Below, piece after piece: positions 13,472-28,815 of a stretch of DNA of 64,000 nt. The position numbers and the translations under genes were made by a program. This DNA is from Termitomyces sp. T153. Lineage: Eukaryota > Basidiomycota > Agaricomycetes > Agaricales > Lyophyllaceae. A model generated the notes under the pieces. That model was not told where the DNA came from. It saw only the letters and a list, made by a program, of their open reading frames with translations, and searched no databases. The stretch covers positions 806,001-870,000 of the forward strand of contig JACKQL020000010.1 of the NCBI GenBank assembly GCA_018296165.2, read 5' to 3'. How positions within the stretch are numbered: position 1 is the first letter of the stretch; every line of letters starts with the position of its first letter.

Positions 13472-15364
13472 CTACCAAGCAACTCTCCATATGGCCACGC
13501 ATTTAACATCATACTTCACTTCTAGCTCCTTCAGATTTGACTTGAGGCATTCAATTCTGTCTGATATATAACCTCGGATGTCCCGTAGAGTAATCAGGCC
13601 CGATTCTGCTTCTCGTTCTAGACGACGTTGTATCACAGTAAGGAATGCATCAGGACTCGAGACTGCGATTGCCAGCTTATCCACACAGGGAAGAAGGGAT
13701 CTGGAGGCAAACTCATCAAGTACATCCTGGGGGAGTTGGGGCCAGGGAATGATCACCTGAGAGCAATAGTCAAGGCGCAATAAGACCTCTCGCAGAAATT
13801 GGGCGGATGGAGGAAAACAGTGCCCTCCATGACTACTGCAGGCGATGCAGACGAACTTTCGAAGCTGTATGTTCGAATCGATTAAAAACTCAGCAGCCGT
13901 CTCGAAAAGATTTGAGCGGCAATAGATCGATAATGATATCAAGAGAGGTGTTATCAGCTTGGTGGGGAATGGTGATTCATTGCTGATCCCAATAGACAGG
14001 GTAGTTAGCTGAGGCGATGTAACGCTACCAGCATCAGTAGACTGTTTACTCCCTTCGATGGAGGAGTCAAGGTCGGTAAGGCGAGGGCATTTTTTAATGA
14101 CGGTATAAAAGTCCGGCAGTGAGACAGAATTTATCGTTACCGACAGAAGATTTCCGGCGGAGACGAGGGCTCTGATTATAAAAAATGGTACGCGCGGTAG
14201 CTTCAGAGTTTCGAGTGAAGAAAGTACAACTCCTGAATCAAATTCAGTGCGATTAACCAGACGTGGCAAGTCGTCATGATGCGTGAGATCGAAATCAATC
14301 AGGGAAATACATTTCTGCAATGTTTTCAAGAGTTTATCGTAACATGGAATTTTCTGACGGACCGTGAAGGATGTTAGCTGCTGCCAAGGGAAGTCGAATG
14401 AGAGGATGATTGAAAGATAGTCATGTGCATCGCCGATATCCAAAGTCAGGTTCCTGAGGGAAGACATCCGGCGGAAGGGATTCTGGTGACCAATCTCCGT
14501 CCAAGCTGATAACGAAGAACTGCCTTTGACTTCCAGGCAGAGTGACCGGAGTTGAGACCATGGAATATCAGAAAAAAGTAAGGCCGGGGTGTCGGACCTC
14601 AGCGTCAAGTCCTCAAGCTGCGAAGTTGGGCCGAAGAGACCAGCATATGATTTTGGAACAGTTTCCTCGTTGAAAGCTTCCTTGCCCGAACAAAAATGCC
14701 AATCATTAAGGCGTAAACATGTAAGGCTAGACAACGCCGTTCGTGGAAAGTCCGCCATTACGTGGTGATTTAATCGACGGTCTGCAGGAATATAATCAAG
14801 TTGATGGACGTATGAAAGGCACGGGAACAGGGCCCTCCAAGTCAGTGGCATCGAATAATATTCATGTACAGAAAGGTGTATTTTTGCAACGCTTGGAAGT
14901 ATCTCTGCACGTCTGAGTTGCTTCAAAGATGAGTGGTTAGTAGAGCCGAGCACCAAACAAATTTCAGTTTTCCAAAAGTCGGGTATGGAGCGAGACAAGC
15001 GTCTCCAGCTGCTACATACTCGTCCTAGAACCCAGGGATGGTGATCTAGTACCGGAGGAAGTTCGAGCGAACCAGAAGAGTGTAACGCGCAAAAGATATT
15101 TTCTAAAATTTCTGTAGGAAGGCACTTATGGGGTGCCAATGCGATCGAAAGCTTCGAAATATGCTCAGTAAGCGAGCGGGTGGATCGGGGACCTAGAGTC
15201 ATCACATCCTTGGACTCGGGTTCCAGAAGCATGGCCTGAGCAGCTGAAAGGAGAACGCGTCCTCTGGAGATTTCCTCGACAGACAAGACAATCTCGTTCG
15301 TGATGCTAGCGATATTTTCTAATTTTTCGATCAACGTGATGTCCGATGCAAGAAGTGGGTTCAT
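13472..15364 (-). CDS. F-box protein with leucine-rich repeats
   Basis: A single-exon protein of about 630 residues. An N-terminal coiled segment precedes an F-box-like motif, CLPTEILENIFCALHSSG, followed by WVLGRVCSSWRRLSRSIPDFW. This is the usual layout of the large basidiomycete F-box family. The rest is irregular leucine-rich repeats (LTCLRLNDW, LEDLTLRSD, LRNLTLDIG). F-box proteins bind Skp1 and bring targets to an SCF ubiquitin ligase; the target here is unknown. I chose the Met at 15364 (MNPLLASD); the frame is open 13 codons further up to a Met at 15403. The family is lineage-expanded, so no orthologue is implied. Confidence 0.85.
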   Translation of the reverse strand: MNPLLASDITLIEKLENIASITNEIVLSVEEISRGRVLLSAAQAMLLEPESKDVMTLGPRSTRSLTEHISKLSIALAPHKCLPTEILENIFCALHSSGSLELPPVLDHHPWVLGRVCSSWRRLSRSIPDFWKTEICLVLGSTNHSSLKQLRRAEILPSVAKIHLSVHEYYSMPLTWRALFPCLSYVHQLDYIPADRRLNHHVMADFPRTALSSLTCLRLNDWHFCSGKEAFNEETVPKSYAGLFGPTSQLEDLTLRSDTPALLFSDIPWSQLRSLCLEVKGSSSLSAWTEIGHQNPFRRMSSLRNLTLDIGDAHDYLSIILSFDFPWQQLTSFTVRQKIPCYDKLLKTLQKCISLIDFDLTHHDDLPRLVNRTEFDSGVVLSSLETLKLPRVPFFIIRALVSAGNLLSVTINSVSLPDFYTVIKKCPRLTDLDSSIEGSKQSTDAGSVTSPQLTTLSIGISNESPFPTKLITPLLISLSIYCRSNLFETAAEFLIDSNIQLRKFVCIACSSHGGHCFPPSAQFLREVLLRLDYCSQVIIPWPQLPQDVLDEFASRSLLPCVDKLAIAVSSPDAFLTVIQRRLEREAESGLITLRDIRGYISDRIECLKSNLKELEVKYDVKCVAIWRVAW

Positions 15365-15654
15365 GATTCTAGTTGCAGGAAACTTGTGAGAACACAAAAT
15401 CAAATCGAAGGTGACTCACTCATCCATGAGGCCGGAGGAGCTGTAATATATACTCTCAGAGGTACAGAGGTGTAACTGTCTATCCTGGTCTTCTCAGCAA
15501 AATATACCGTCGTATACGTATCAAACACCTTTACTAGTAATATTAATATACATACAAGGATAAGCACCGGTACCGATCACTAAAAGGAGCATATGTCACA
15601 CGACGCGGGCCATTTCGGCCCGGTTACTGTCTTTCTCCTTAAACCACTTCAGTT
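15365..15654. other. Divergent promoter region
   Basis: Separates the F-box gene from the J-domain gene, which point away from each other. It is AT-rich with TAATATTAATATACATAC near 15538. No defined element is recognised. Confidence 0.4.
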
Positions 15655-16459
15655 ATGATCCTCTCTTGCCGTTTATCCGCCATACCACCCCATTTACATA
15701 TTTTTATTCAATGTAGACTGCTATCCTCATCTCACCAGAGACTCTCAAGCTCAGGTCATCACTTACCATACCCCACAAACGCGAAACCAACCCCTCATCA
15801 GATTTTTCTTCTCTCCCCGGGAGCATCGCAAGAGGAAATCAAGAATCGATGTCCGCAATCAGCTTTCACTATTTCAGAGCACTCTTAACATACTTTGCTT
15901 CAGATTATGAATTAGTGCGGCACCACCACCCCGACTCAGCCCACTGCCAAACTCTGACACCGTCGGAACGGCATGCGCGGTTCCAGTCCATCACTGCTGC
16001 GTATGACATCCTACGTGGGAAGGCAACTGCTACTGGCATTTCACCTCAAGATCCGTATATGGCAGAGATTTTGAGACGAAAGCGGTTCAATGAAGCGCAT
16101 CTTCGTCGAAGAGGGCATCACGCACGACCTGAGCAGTCATTATACGAAGCAAGCGCTGACGATAGAATGAAAGATAGGGTACTCCTGGCTGTCGGAGTAA
16201 TTGTGAGTCATCCATTGCCCACTTCTATGTTTTCTCGACGTTCGTTCCATGTTAGACCCTCATTCTCGGACTTTTTCCCGGTATTTTCATGCTGCCGACA
16301 CATTCGGAGAAACAACATCGATCCGCTGTCTCAAATCTTCGTCAAGCACGTACAGAAGCGCGAGAACTAGGAGAGGAACGAAGGAATGAAGTTCGAAAAC
16401 TAGCGCGTGATATCAGAAGGCAGTCAGAGTGTAACAATCGGGGCGCTGCAAATGACTGA
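15655..16459 (+). CDS. J-domain protein with one transmembrane helix, probably mitochondrial
   Basis: Exons 15655-15850, 15904-16202 and 16256-16459 give about 230 residues. The N-terminus is rich in Ser, Arg and His with no acids, as in mitochondrial presequences. The J domain begins PTPHQIFLLSPGASQEEIKNR and carries the HPD triad in RHHHPDS, the contact that stimulates Hsp70 ATPase, then FQSITAAYDILRG. The third exon adds a hydrophobic stretch (LLAVGVITLILGLFPGIFML), then a basic helix (SNLRQARTEARELGEE). The likely role is an Hsp70 partner bound to a membrane. No zinc-finger or G/F region is seen, so it is a class III J protein. Organelle is inferred. Confidence 0.8.
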
Positions 16460-20606
<4,147 letters not shown>

Positions 20607-21267
20607 GCTCTGATGACACCAAATGATCACAGTCGTCGCGGCTGGTCCACGATAGAGGGATACTTCTGCGCCAGCGCTTTCTAGGGTGAACTAGTTTGCG
20701 AAGCCGATAATATAGACAGACAACTGTTATCGAGGACAAAGGACATTATCCTATCTATCTTAGTTAAGTAATGTATTAGCGCATGTTGTAATCGTCAAAC
20801 TCTCTATATTAGATCTTTTCACCATTGCAAGGACAGGCTAGTGTAATACGTCGTTAACCACTAAAGACTGAAATGAGAGCATCGCCCGAAATTAATTGAG
20901 ATTGATGTATACCAAATACAAACAGCACTCCCAGAATCAATAGAGCAGGTATACAAACAGAAAGTTCGGGAATTTTGGATTGATGTATACCAAATACAAA
21001 CAGCACTCCCAGAATCAATAGAGCAGGTATACAAACAAAAAGTTCGGGAATTTTGGCGTAAAACGTAAGTACTTTGGACTGGATGCATCCTTAAGCGCGG
21101 GATGAGAACGCCGAACGTTGATGGACAAAGCAGATACATGGAAAGACAGAAGAACTCGACTATTAGATCAAAACAGGCCTAGTAAGTGATGGGGTATGTA
21201 TGTAGCATCGTAACACAGTCTGATAATTGCTTGAGGGCACTCAGAGATGGTATGCCAGAAAAAGAAT
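20607..21267. other. 3' spacer between GMC and FAD oxidoreductase genes
   Basis: The two neighbouring genes converge here. The region contains a two-copy 78-bp tandem repeat; outside it nothing is recognised. Confidence 0.5.
20900..21055. repeat. 78-bp tandem duplication, two nearly identical copies
   Basis: The unit 20900-20977 recurs at 20978-21055. The only difference I see is CAGAAAG versus CAAAAAG. The unit is 26 codons long and open on both strands; the plus reading runs like IDVYQIQTALPESIEQVY, and the frame is closed by stops on either side. It could be a remnant of a repetitive coding sequence or mobile element. Confidence 0.85.
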
Positions 21268-22663
21268 TCAATAGCCTTGCTCTCCCTTGAAAATAGGCAC
21301 AAGCAAGCTTCGAGATTTCACAAGTCTGGCAAACCAACCCCCAAGAGTAATGCCCCAGAGGACGTCGAAATATGCCAGACCAGAGTTCTGTGGAGGACGA
21401 TCAACATCCATTTTTGTTTGCAGAACTAAAGAAAACCAAATTTACTTTGCCATTCGTGATGACAATCATCTCAAAGGCGCCCTTGTAGGACTTCAATGGG
21501 GTCTTGTCGAGGAAGGCTTGAATATTGCCGGCGACCAATTTGCCGTGGCCGCTAGATTTGGCGGCTTGCTTCTGCTCTTTCCAGTCGATAACATCACCAG
21601 CGGCAAATATGTTGTCATGGTCGGCCAACTGGAAGGTGGGGCGAATCTTGATCAATCCGAGTGTAGAAAGAGCTGATTCTCCAAGGGCGTCAGAAACAAA
21701 TGCAGTATTCGGACGAGGACCACGAGTTTGAACCTGCAAGACACATGGATATCTGACTATGTAATATAAAATTCAATGCACGTACCACGAGGTCCGCAGT
21801 CTGGAGCTCCTTGCCAGAAGCAGTAGTGATGCCTTGGACTTCTTTGGTCTCAGGCTCGTTGATAAAATGATCAAGTACCAACTCGACACCACGAACAGTA
21901 AGGGAGGCAGCAGCAGCCTTCCTGACCTTGTCAGGATACGCAGAATTTAGAAGGAGCTTGTCACCGTGAACAATGGTGACTTTCTTGTCCTAAAGCGCGT
22001 TGTTTCAGTCGCGTAGTTTGATACTATCAGAAGGTGCTTAATCTCACCGGCCATTGATCCTTGATCTCACCAGCCAATTCTAATTCTTTGTTCAGCCAAA
22101 GTGCTTAGTCGCGAAATGAAATAAAAACTAACCGATTCCAACTGCACCTCCTCCAGCAAGAACAATGTGACGCGCATTGGCCAACTTGCTATGGAGACTG
22201 CTGATATGCTCCTGGACACCAGTATCAGTGTGAGGAAAGTCAGGAGGTCCGTTCCAATTGGAGCCCTGAGAGAGAAGAAGGATGTGATAGCTATAAAATG
22301 TTTATCCCGATCAAATTCAATTGAACATGAAAGTGTCGTGGACACCACGTACTCAATCTTCTCGCCCGACTCAAGAGTGACGCTGCCACCCTCTTTTGAC
22401 TGCTCGAACGACACAACCTTACCCTGGACAAACTTGCCATGGCCATTGATAAAGACCTTGTCATAAGGCAGGAAGATATCATTTTTCAGGGCCTCATCTT
22501 GTGTCACGGCCAAACGAAGAGTAGCAACGAGCCAGATACGGTAGGGCAATGGGTTAATAAGGATGAGTTCGTACTTGGTTGAATCCAAGGTTTTTGAGAG
22601 AGCTCTAGCAGTATTAACACCGGCCGATCCGCCACCGACGATGACGATGTTGCGCTTGGCCAT
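21268..22663 (-). CDS. FAD-dependent oxidoreductase, AIFM2/AMID-like
   Basis: A pyridine-nucleotide-disulphide-type flavoprotein of about 370 residues. The Rossmann FAD motif is NIVIVGGGSAGVNTARAL at the start. A second dinucleotide motif, HIVLAGGGAVGI, sits mid-protein for NAD(P)H. The FAD C-terminal motif is NIFAAGDVIDW. AIFM2/AMID proteins reduce quinones with NAD(P)H at membranes. Introns are short; the last one (GTAAATTTGG...CACAG) precedes NSGLAYFDVLWG and the end EQGY at stop 21268-21270. No mitochondrial presequence is visible. External quinone reductase is the best guess; substrate not shown. Confidence 0.88.
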
Positions 22664-23623
22664 TGCAGATAATGGTGATGGTCAAAACCAAAGAAGTTGG
22701 GAGTACCGAAGCGAGCAGGGGGGCTCGTCTTTTATTTGACGACATCAAGAACTCATCGTAATACGCTGTACACAATCCTGACAAATGCCATCAGATGCAT
22801 GATCAATAATACGTTTTAACCTTACCCCATCTGTCCTTTTGACAGCGCTCATGCCCGCGAAAAAGATCCCCTAAAAGCCGACTTTGATGATAGTCGCTGT
22901 AGAAAGGGTGAGAAAGAGCTGCTCAATAGATGTTCTAAGTGGATCGTATAGTCCGCTGTTGGCCGACCATTTGTTGACCAAAGAAGGTTGGCGCCGGCCT
23001 TGACAACCTGCGGGATTTTCGGGGGACGATATTCGTACAACTTATATGTATTTAGTTAGAACTGATTGGACTTTTTCCGAAATCCTCCACAGTGGTGCCA
23101 GTGCGGTATACGTACAGATTGTGATCAAATGCTTTATCCGCGCGGTCCACGCCAGCAATGATGATCTTAAGCTGGCCCATGGTAGCAATTAGAACAAGCT
23201 CTGGGTGAACGTTTGACTCTGAGCACTCATAATGACGCGTGTAAGTCCGATACCGAAAATCTAAGCATTCATTCAAGCCTCAAGCTTCAAATTCAAACTT
23301 CAAGTTTCCCCGGAGACATCCTATTTGGGGTCAGCAAAAGCAACCGCCCATTGTTTCTGCCGGTGGCCATGATCGGCCAACAGCGGACTGTGCGTTTGTT
23401 CACTTAGAATCGAGCACTGAACAGGCTTCCGGAGTTTCTCATGGACAAGAATAATTCATCATGCTGCATTTACGAAGATGGGTCCTGTAATGTCCACGAT
23501 GAACGTTGAACGCTTAAATGTCTTGAGGTTTGGTAACAGAAGATTAAATATGAAAGAAATTTCGACACAAACAATCGTCTCTTCATTCCAATCTACGTGT
23601 CCGTATCCGAAATCAAGTCACCC
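22664..23623. other. Divergent spacer with a small candidate gene and an inverted repeat
   Basis: Contains a low-confidence two-exon minus-strand frame (22849-23180) and a 16-nt exact inverted match (22950-22965 against 23374-23389), around which likeness continues weakly. The MYND gene promoter must lie at the right end. Confidence 0.4.
22849..23180 (-). CDS. Possible small two-exon gene, unknown product
   Basis: ATG 23178-23180 opens MGQLKIIIAGVDRADKAF. Removing an intron-like 71 nt (23041-23111, GTATAC...ATAAG) keeps frame into a second exon starting LYEYRPPKIPQVV, which ends at 22849. The product would be about 87 residues. No domain is recognised, and part of exon 2 is repeated in inverted form at 23374. 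It may be chance, or a relic of a duplicated gene. Confidence 0.22.
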
Positions 23624-25051
23624 ATGAATACCACCGAGCTTCAACGCCCTGAGATACTCGTCCTACTTGATTGTATGGGCGTGAAACTTCAGAAAAACAC
23701 GAAAATTCCTGATAATGACCTTCTCAAACGCCTTAATCAAACGGTTGACGCTGCGCAGAGGTACAACGAGCTTCTGGCACCCATAAATCTCATAAACCCG
23801 TCGACATTGTCAAAATGGAAATGTTCAGAATCCCTGCTCGAGGCCGTGAAGCGAGTAAATATGGCTGAGGCATATAGTAACATGATTAGTGGTCGAAATC
23901 GAGTGGCTCCTCCAACTTCGACCTCTGAAGAGGATACGTTCATGGAGGTCAGACAGGTTCTTATGGGCCTCGCGAGCCATTGGGAGCAAAAGCATGACAG
24001 CTTTGCTCTGATGGACGAGGCGTCGAATTGGTGTGTTGTAGCCCGGGTAAGAAATCATAATCACAACCACCGAGGATTCTTTGATGTCAATCACGATTAA
24101 TCTTTCAGATCCTTGAAGTACAACGGCTTGAGTCAGGCTCATCCGGTGATCTGAAAACAGATGTCCCCGTGCTTTCTATTCTGTACAAAGTCATCCACTC
24201 TCCGAGCGGTGTGCAAATGAGCGATCACCTCAGACAAATTTTCGGACTACATCCTGTCGTCGCAGTTTCAACGACTCAACTGGAACGCAAATACCTTTTG
24301 AAGCTCTTTGCCATGAACGCCAAACGTCTCTCAACCGCCTACAAACCGCGTCGCAAGAAGGACGAAGCTGAGCACCGTCTTACGTTTATCATTCCTCTTG
24401 GGCCACTGAACATGCGGGACCTGGGAAAGCTGAATAGCACTTCTGGATGCGAGCTGTGCGGGAAAAAGATGAAGAGTAGATGTACACAATGTCTCAGTGT
24501 ATCATATTGTGGCAAGGGTACGTAGCACGTCCTTCCTCCTCACAGGCTGATGGTCCTAAGTAAACGGATCTGTCCAAATTACTTTGGTAGAATGTCAACG
24601 GGATGACTGGCCCAACCACAAGAAACTCTGTCGCTCCCTCAAAGGCGGAACATGGCACACTATCACCTTCAGCCACGAAAATAATTCTATGGGGAAGATG
24701 TACCGTGCCCTCATCAATCGCTTTGATTCCGTGCACGACATCCGAGGCCAGATGATTAAGTCACCAGAGGATGCAAACGCACCGCCACCCAACATCCACG
24801 ACGACAAGGCCTTCCTCGTCAAATTCCAAATATCCCTTTCACAATATGGGATGGACTCGTCGATGCTTCTCTACGACCGACAGAAAAGTTTCCAGGTCAA
24901 TTGGCTCAAGTCGCATGATACGGACGTCTACAAAGAAGGTGAGAAAGCTATGGGGGATCGGCTCAAGATCTATCGCTGGGTAAGACGTGTGGGTGACTAT
25001 CAATTAGCTGTTTGCTTTGACAAGGCTCCTGAGACGGATCCGGTTTGGTAA
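23624..25051 (+). CDS. MYND zinc-finger protein
   Basis: Three exons give about 430 residues. The first 270 residues are a helical region of no known family. The MYND finger follows as CELCGKKMKSRCTQC, SVSYCGKECQ, WPNHKKLC, holding the full set of seven Cys and one His for two zincs; a short intron (GTACGTAGCAC...GGTAG) falls after YCGK. MYND fingers bind proline-rich partner peptides. The C-terminal 150 residues have no known fold. I chose the ATG at 23624; upstream in frame there is only a GTG. Another intron (GTAAGAAATC...TTCAG, near 24048-24109) precedes ILEVQRLESG. Function beyond the finger is unknown. Confidence 0.85.
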
Positions 25052-25213
25052 CCTCGTGCAAAACGGGACTAGCTAAATTGATACTTGGCACTTGATGGAC
25101 ATTTCCTGTCGAGCGTATGTGTGTATATTTACTTCTGGACGGGGCTGCGGGCTGTTGATATATATACCCTGTTCCTGTCAATGCGAATACAGAGCATTTA
25201 TAAAAATAATAAT

Positions 25214-28200
25214 TCAATTGTCCTGGCTTTCTACGCAAGCCAAGGCAGGTAACATAAGTCGTCTGCCTCTCAGAACATCCGCTCTCAGAGCCGCTGCAAG
25301 TTCTCTGCTCCGATCCCAGTCCATGCCCCCATCACCATCGTCAACTGTCCGAAATGATAAGATCTCTGATGTCACCATTCTACTAGTGCTGGTTTGGGAT
25401 TCATCATTTCCAGACATCCCGTGAGGGTGAAGCTGGAAGCTGGGGCTCCCAACTGAACGCGCAAGGAGCTTGGTGCGTTTTGCGGCATAAGAAGGATTTA
25501 TGAGGTCTGGGCGTGCTTCCACAAGCCGTTCAGCAATACGCAATCGTTGTTTTCGAAGTTGACCACGGCGGCTTGAAGATGGATTCGCTTCTGCACGCGA
25601 AACTGAAGCATAATCCTTAGCCCCGTCGCTAGGCTTGGAACTAGGATGTCGTTTGTTTCGTTTGCGGCAGGGTGTACCTTGCTGCGGGGAGCTATCGCAG
25701 ACTGTGCGCTTGCCGAAAGACTCGGCAATCTGGGGGAGAGTGTCATCATTCTCTCCATTGCCATGTATGACATTCGCAGAAGAGTATGAAATTCCTATGA
25801 GCTTGATACTGGAAGGACTGTCTTCAATTGGGAGGGGTGATGCTGCACCCTTTCCAGTAACGTTCTTGACTTCGACTAGGGGAGACGGGGACGAGACGTA
25901 GATGTGAGGTGAGGATGGAGGAAGTTGAGCTGTTATAGGCGTTCTGGCTTGAGGAGTGCGAGAAGGTTTACTGCGCGTAGTCGGAGATGCTGATGGTTTC
26001 ATAAGCAGAGGTATTTTGCCTTGACCTCTTTGATTGTTATACGGTTGGGCGCGCTTCGTGAGAAACATTGGAGGACCAACAGGCGAAGATGAGAGGACAA
26101 TTGGTGAAGCAAGGCTGTATCCTTTCACGTGGTTATGGGAAGACTTTGCAGAGCGAGATGTAGGCGTATGAAGAACGAGATCATCATTACCTCGTTTTTC
26201 GATTGGAGTTACGTTCAGAAGAACTGGAGCAGTCGACCGCTTCTTTAGTTGCACAGGCGACGACCGAGGTGTCAGACGTGATGTCCAAGGAACAGAGGGT
26301 CCAGGTTTATTGGCTTTGGAGGGAGTGGGAATGCTCCCTTGCTCCATGCGCACAGGTTCCAAGATATCACCCTTATCTGTTTCATCCTGAGACGGCACTG
26401 GTGACGACGAAACCCACCAAAGATGCTCGTTGCTCGCTTCAATACCCGCGATACTTGCGAACAGCTGATGTGCCGTCTTCCCTCGCTCATCGTCGCTCCA
26501 TCCATTGTCCGTCTCGTCCTCACTGTCAATAGCCCTCTCCTTTCCCTTTCTCTTCGGCGGATAAGAGACAGCGACTTTGGGAGAGGGTAATGGGACAGGT
26601 TGACGGGGCAAACCAAAGATACGAGCCATCTTGTCGTACATGTCGGGTTCTATATACTCACTCAGGATATCAAGTTTCTTCCGAAGATGATACTTTTCGG
26701 CCCATCGCTCAGCCACGGCAGCAGCACCTTCCCCGACAAGATTTTTCATATACACGTCTTCGTCTACTACATCTTGTCCGTCACTGGTAAGGTCGAGCTC
26801 GACATCGGGTATATCAACTACACTTGGTTCAAAGTGAAGGCAATCAGCGAACATGCGGTTGATCACAGCCCAATCAAATCCCCGCAGATGAGGGTCAAGC
26901 GTGTTGGGAATCACGCGACGAGGCCGAAATAAGGCAACAAATTTACGAAGTTCGTCGAGTGGAGAATGACGGGATAGAGGTACGAGCTATTTAATGATCA
27001 GAAATGAACCTTTTACGAGAGATGTCAAGTTCATACCAGATTGTTAACTTCTTCGCCTTGAGATAAGCGGTTCTTCGTTTCCATGATATACAAATCCCAG
27101 CTCTGGCTTCCCATGTTGACAGGGTTGACGTATACGACTCGTTTGCCCAGGTAGCTCGTGGTGTTATATTGTGATTGCCATGATTCGTCGTTGACGGCCA
27201 CGTAGTCACATCGGTGGAACCGTTCACAAGCATGAAAGCGGGTACAGGAGGGATCTTGGGTTAGGATAGAACGTAAAAAGGGGTCATACGTGTGATTGTA
27301 CACAGAGTACTTGTACCTATCGACATGAATCTGCAGTTTAGATCGAGTATTAGCCATATTTAAATAAAACTAAGAGTAAACGAACTGGACTGCCAAATTC
27401 GCGTGATATGGCCTTGAGAATGTCTTCATAGCCCCATGTCCAGCTGTTTATAAAGAAATACACAGTATCTGGAAACATCCTCATAAGTTCAGTCAAGCCT
27501 GATGTCGCCTTATCCTACGCGGAAATGTCAGAACAAAGCCATACGACATTGAAAGATGGATACCTTTGTCGGAACGGATAGCCTAGACAGGACACTGGCA
27601 GTATCAAGATATATGGCTTTCAACGTTTTGTTGATCGATTTACTGCTTCCATTTTGCATTGGGGCAGCAAGATAAGGTTGTAGAAAGGGGTTCCGTATCA
27701 CGTTGTCTATAAACCATCGTTCCGCTCTGAAATCTCCTGTGTGAAGTATAGCGCCTTGAGGACCTTCGATCAAAAACCTAATGAAAATAGGTCAGATCGT
27801 CCATTCATCCATTGAGAAGTTGACACTTACATGACGGCTCCAGGACAGTGATTTGCGTCAAGTAGAGTGATAGTCACAGACTCTGTATCTGAAAGTTCAT
27901 ATTTTGTTGGCGTATGCAGTGGAAGCGTTTCCTGACGAGATGCGCATCGACATTTAGACGAAGTCCGTAACAGCATGATGGGAGTCAAACACCCACAAGA
28001 AGATCACGACTGCCTGAGTAAGAGACTGTGCCATCTGATCCTAGTGTAGGATCTACTTTCAAATGCGCGAACGTCCTGATCCTTTGTGCTCTGTAATTTT
28101 GATCATGCAACTCCCTTTCCGCATACACTTCATGTCGTAGAAGCATTTCTTTCGCATCTCGTGAGCAGATAACTTTAGACCCAAATGATTGAGCTGATAA

Positions 28201-28335
28201 GCCAACAATATGGTCCGAATGAGTGTGTGTGAGCAGATGCAAAGCCGCTGCATTATCCCCGGTATTTGAAGCAAAATTGTCAACTCGAATGCGATATGGG
28301 AGCACAAACGAGTTGAATGGCGTTCCAGGAGGCAT
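25214..28335 (-). CDS. DNA repair nuclease of the SNM1/Artemis family (MBL plus beta-CASP)
   Basis: A metallo-beta-lactamase-fold nuclease of the kind that repairs crosslinks or trims DNA ends. From ATG 28335 the N-terminus reads into LLTHTHSDHIVGL (HxHxDH metal motif), then DANHCPGAVMF and LHTGDFRAE, all expected metal-site motifs. The beta-CASP part includes TVYFFINSWTWGYEDI. Six or so introns separate these. The last exon, which runs 1.7 kb without a break, carries the end of the catalytic region (VIPNTLDPHLRGFDW) and then about 500 Ser/Pro/Lys-rich residues with no fold. The metal site starts near residue 35, as in Artemis rather than Pso2, which has a long N-terminus. Orthology is inferred. 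Confidence 0.9.
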
Positions 28336-28815
28336 TATGACACGAAAATGAGTGATTCAGGTTGTGGACGTTAGACACGGGCGAGATTGCCGCGAGGCGA
28401 CCATAATCATGACTGTAATTGACAATGGGCTGCGGTCCGAAACGGCTTTGAGTCGTCGGGCCTCGGAGCAGTAATACGTCACACAGCTACCGTCACGCGC
28501 CACGCTATCGCGAACCAAGTATTTCTTCTTTCTACTCTTGTGTCTGAAATCCTAACTCGCAACAGTAGGGATTGAAACTACCGTCACTGGTGCAGCATAC
28601 AATCTGCCCGCCATGTTATCCGCACATAGACAATAGATTGAGTACTTATGGGTTATTGAGACTTCTGAATTTTTAGTCGATCGAGGACTCAACTTCCAAT
28701 GATTACTTATTTGCATGTGTCGTACATTCTTTCAAACAGAATGGACATGTAGAAATCAAGGTAAGATATACAAAATGTTCCACTCGCAAAGACATATTGA
28801 CATATTACATGCAGT
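28336..28815. other. Spacer between coronin and SNM1-like gene
   Basis: Both neighbours are on the minus strand, so this holds the 5' flank of the SNM1-like gene and the 3' flank of coronin. Nothing else is seen. Confidence 0.45.
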
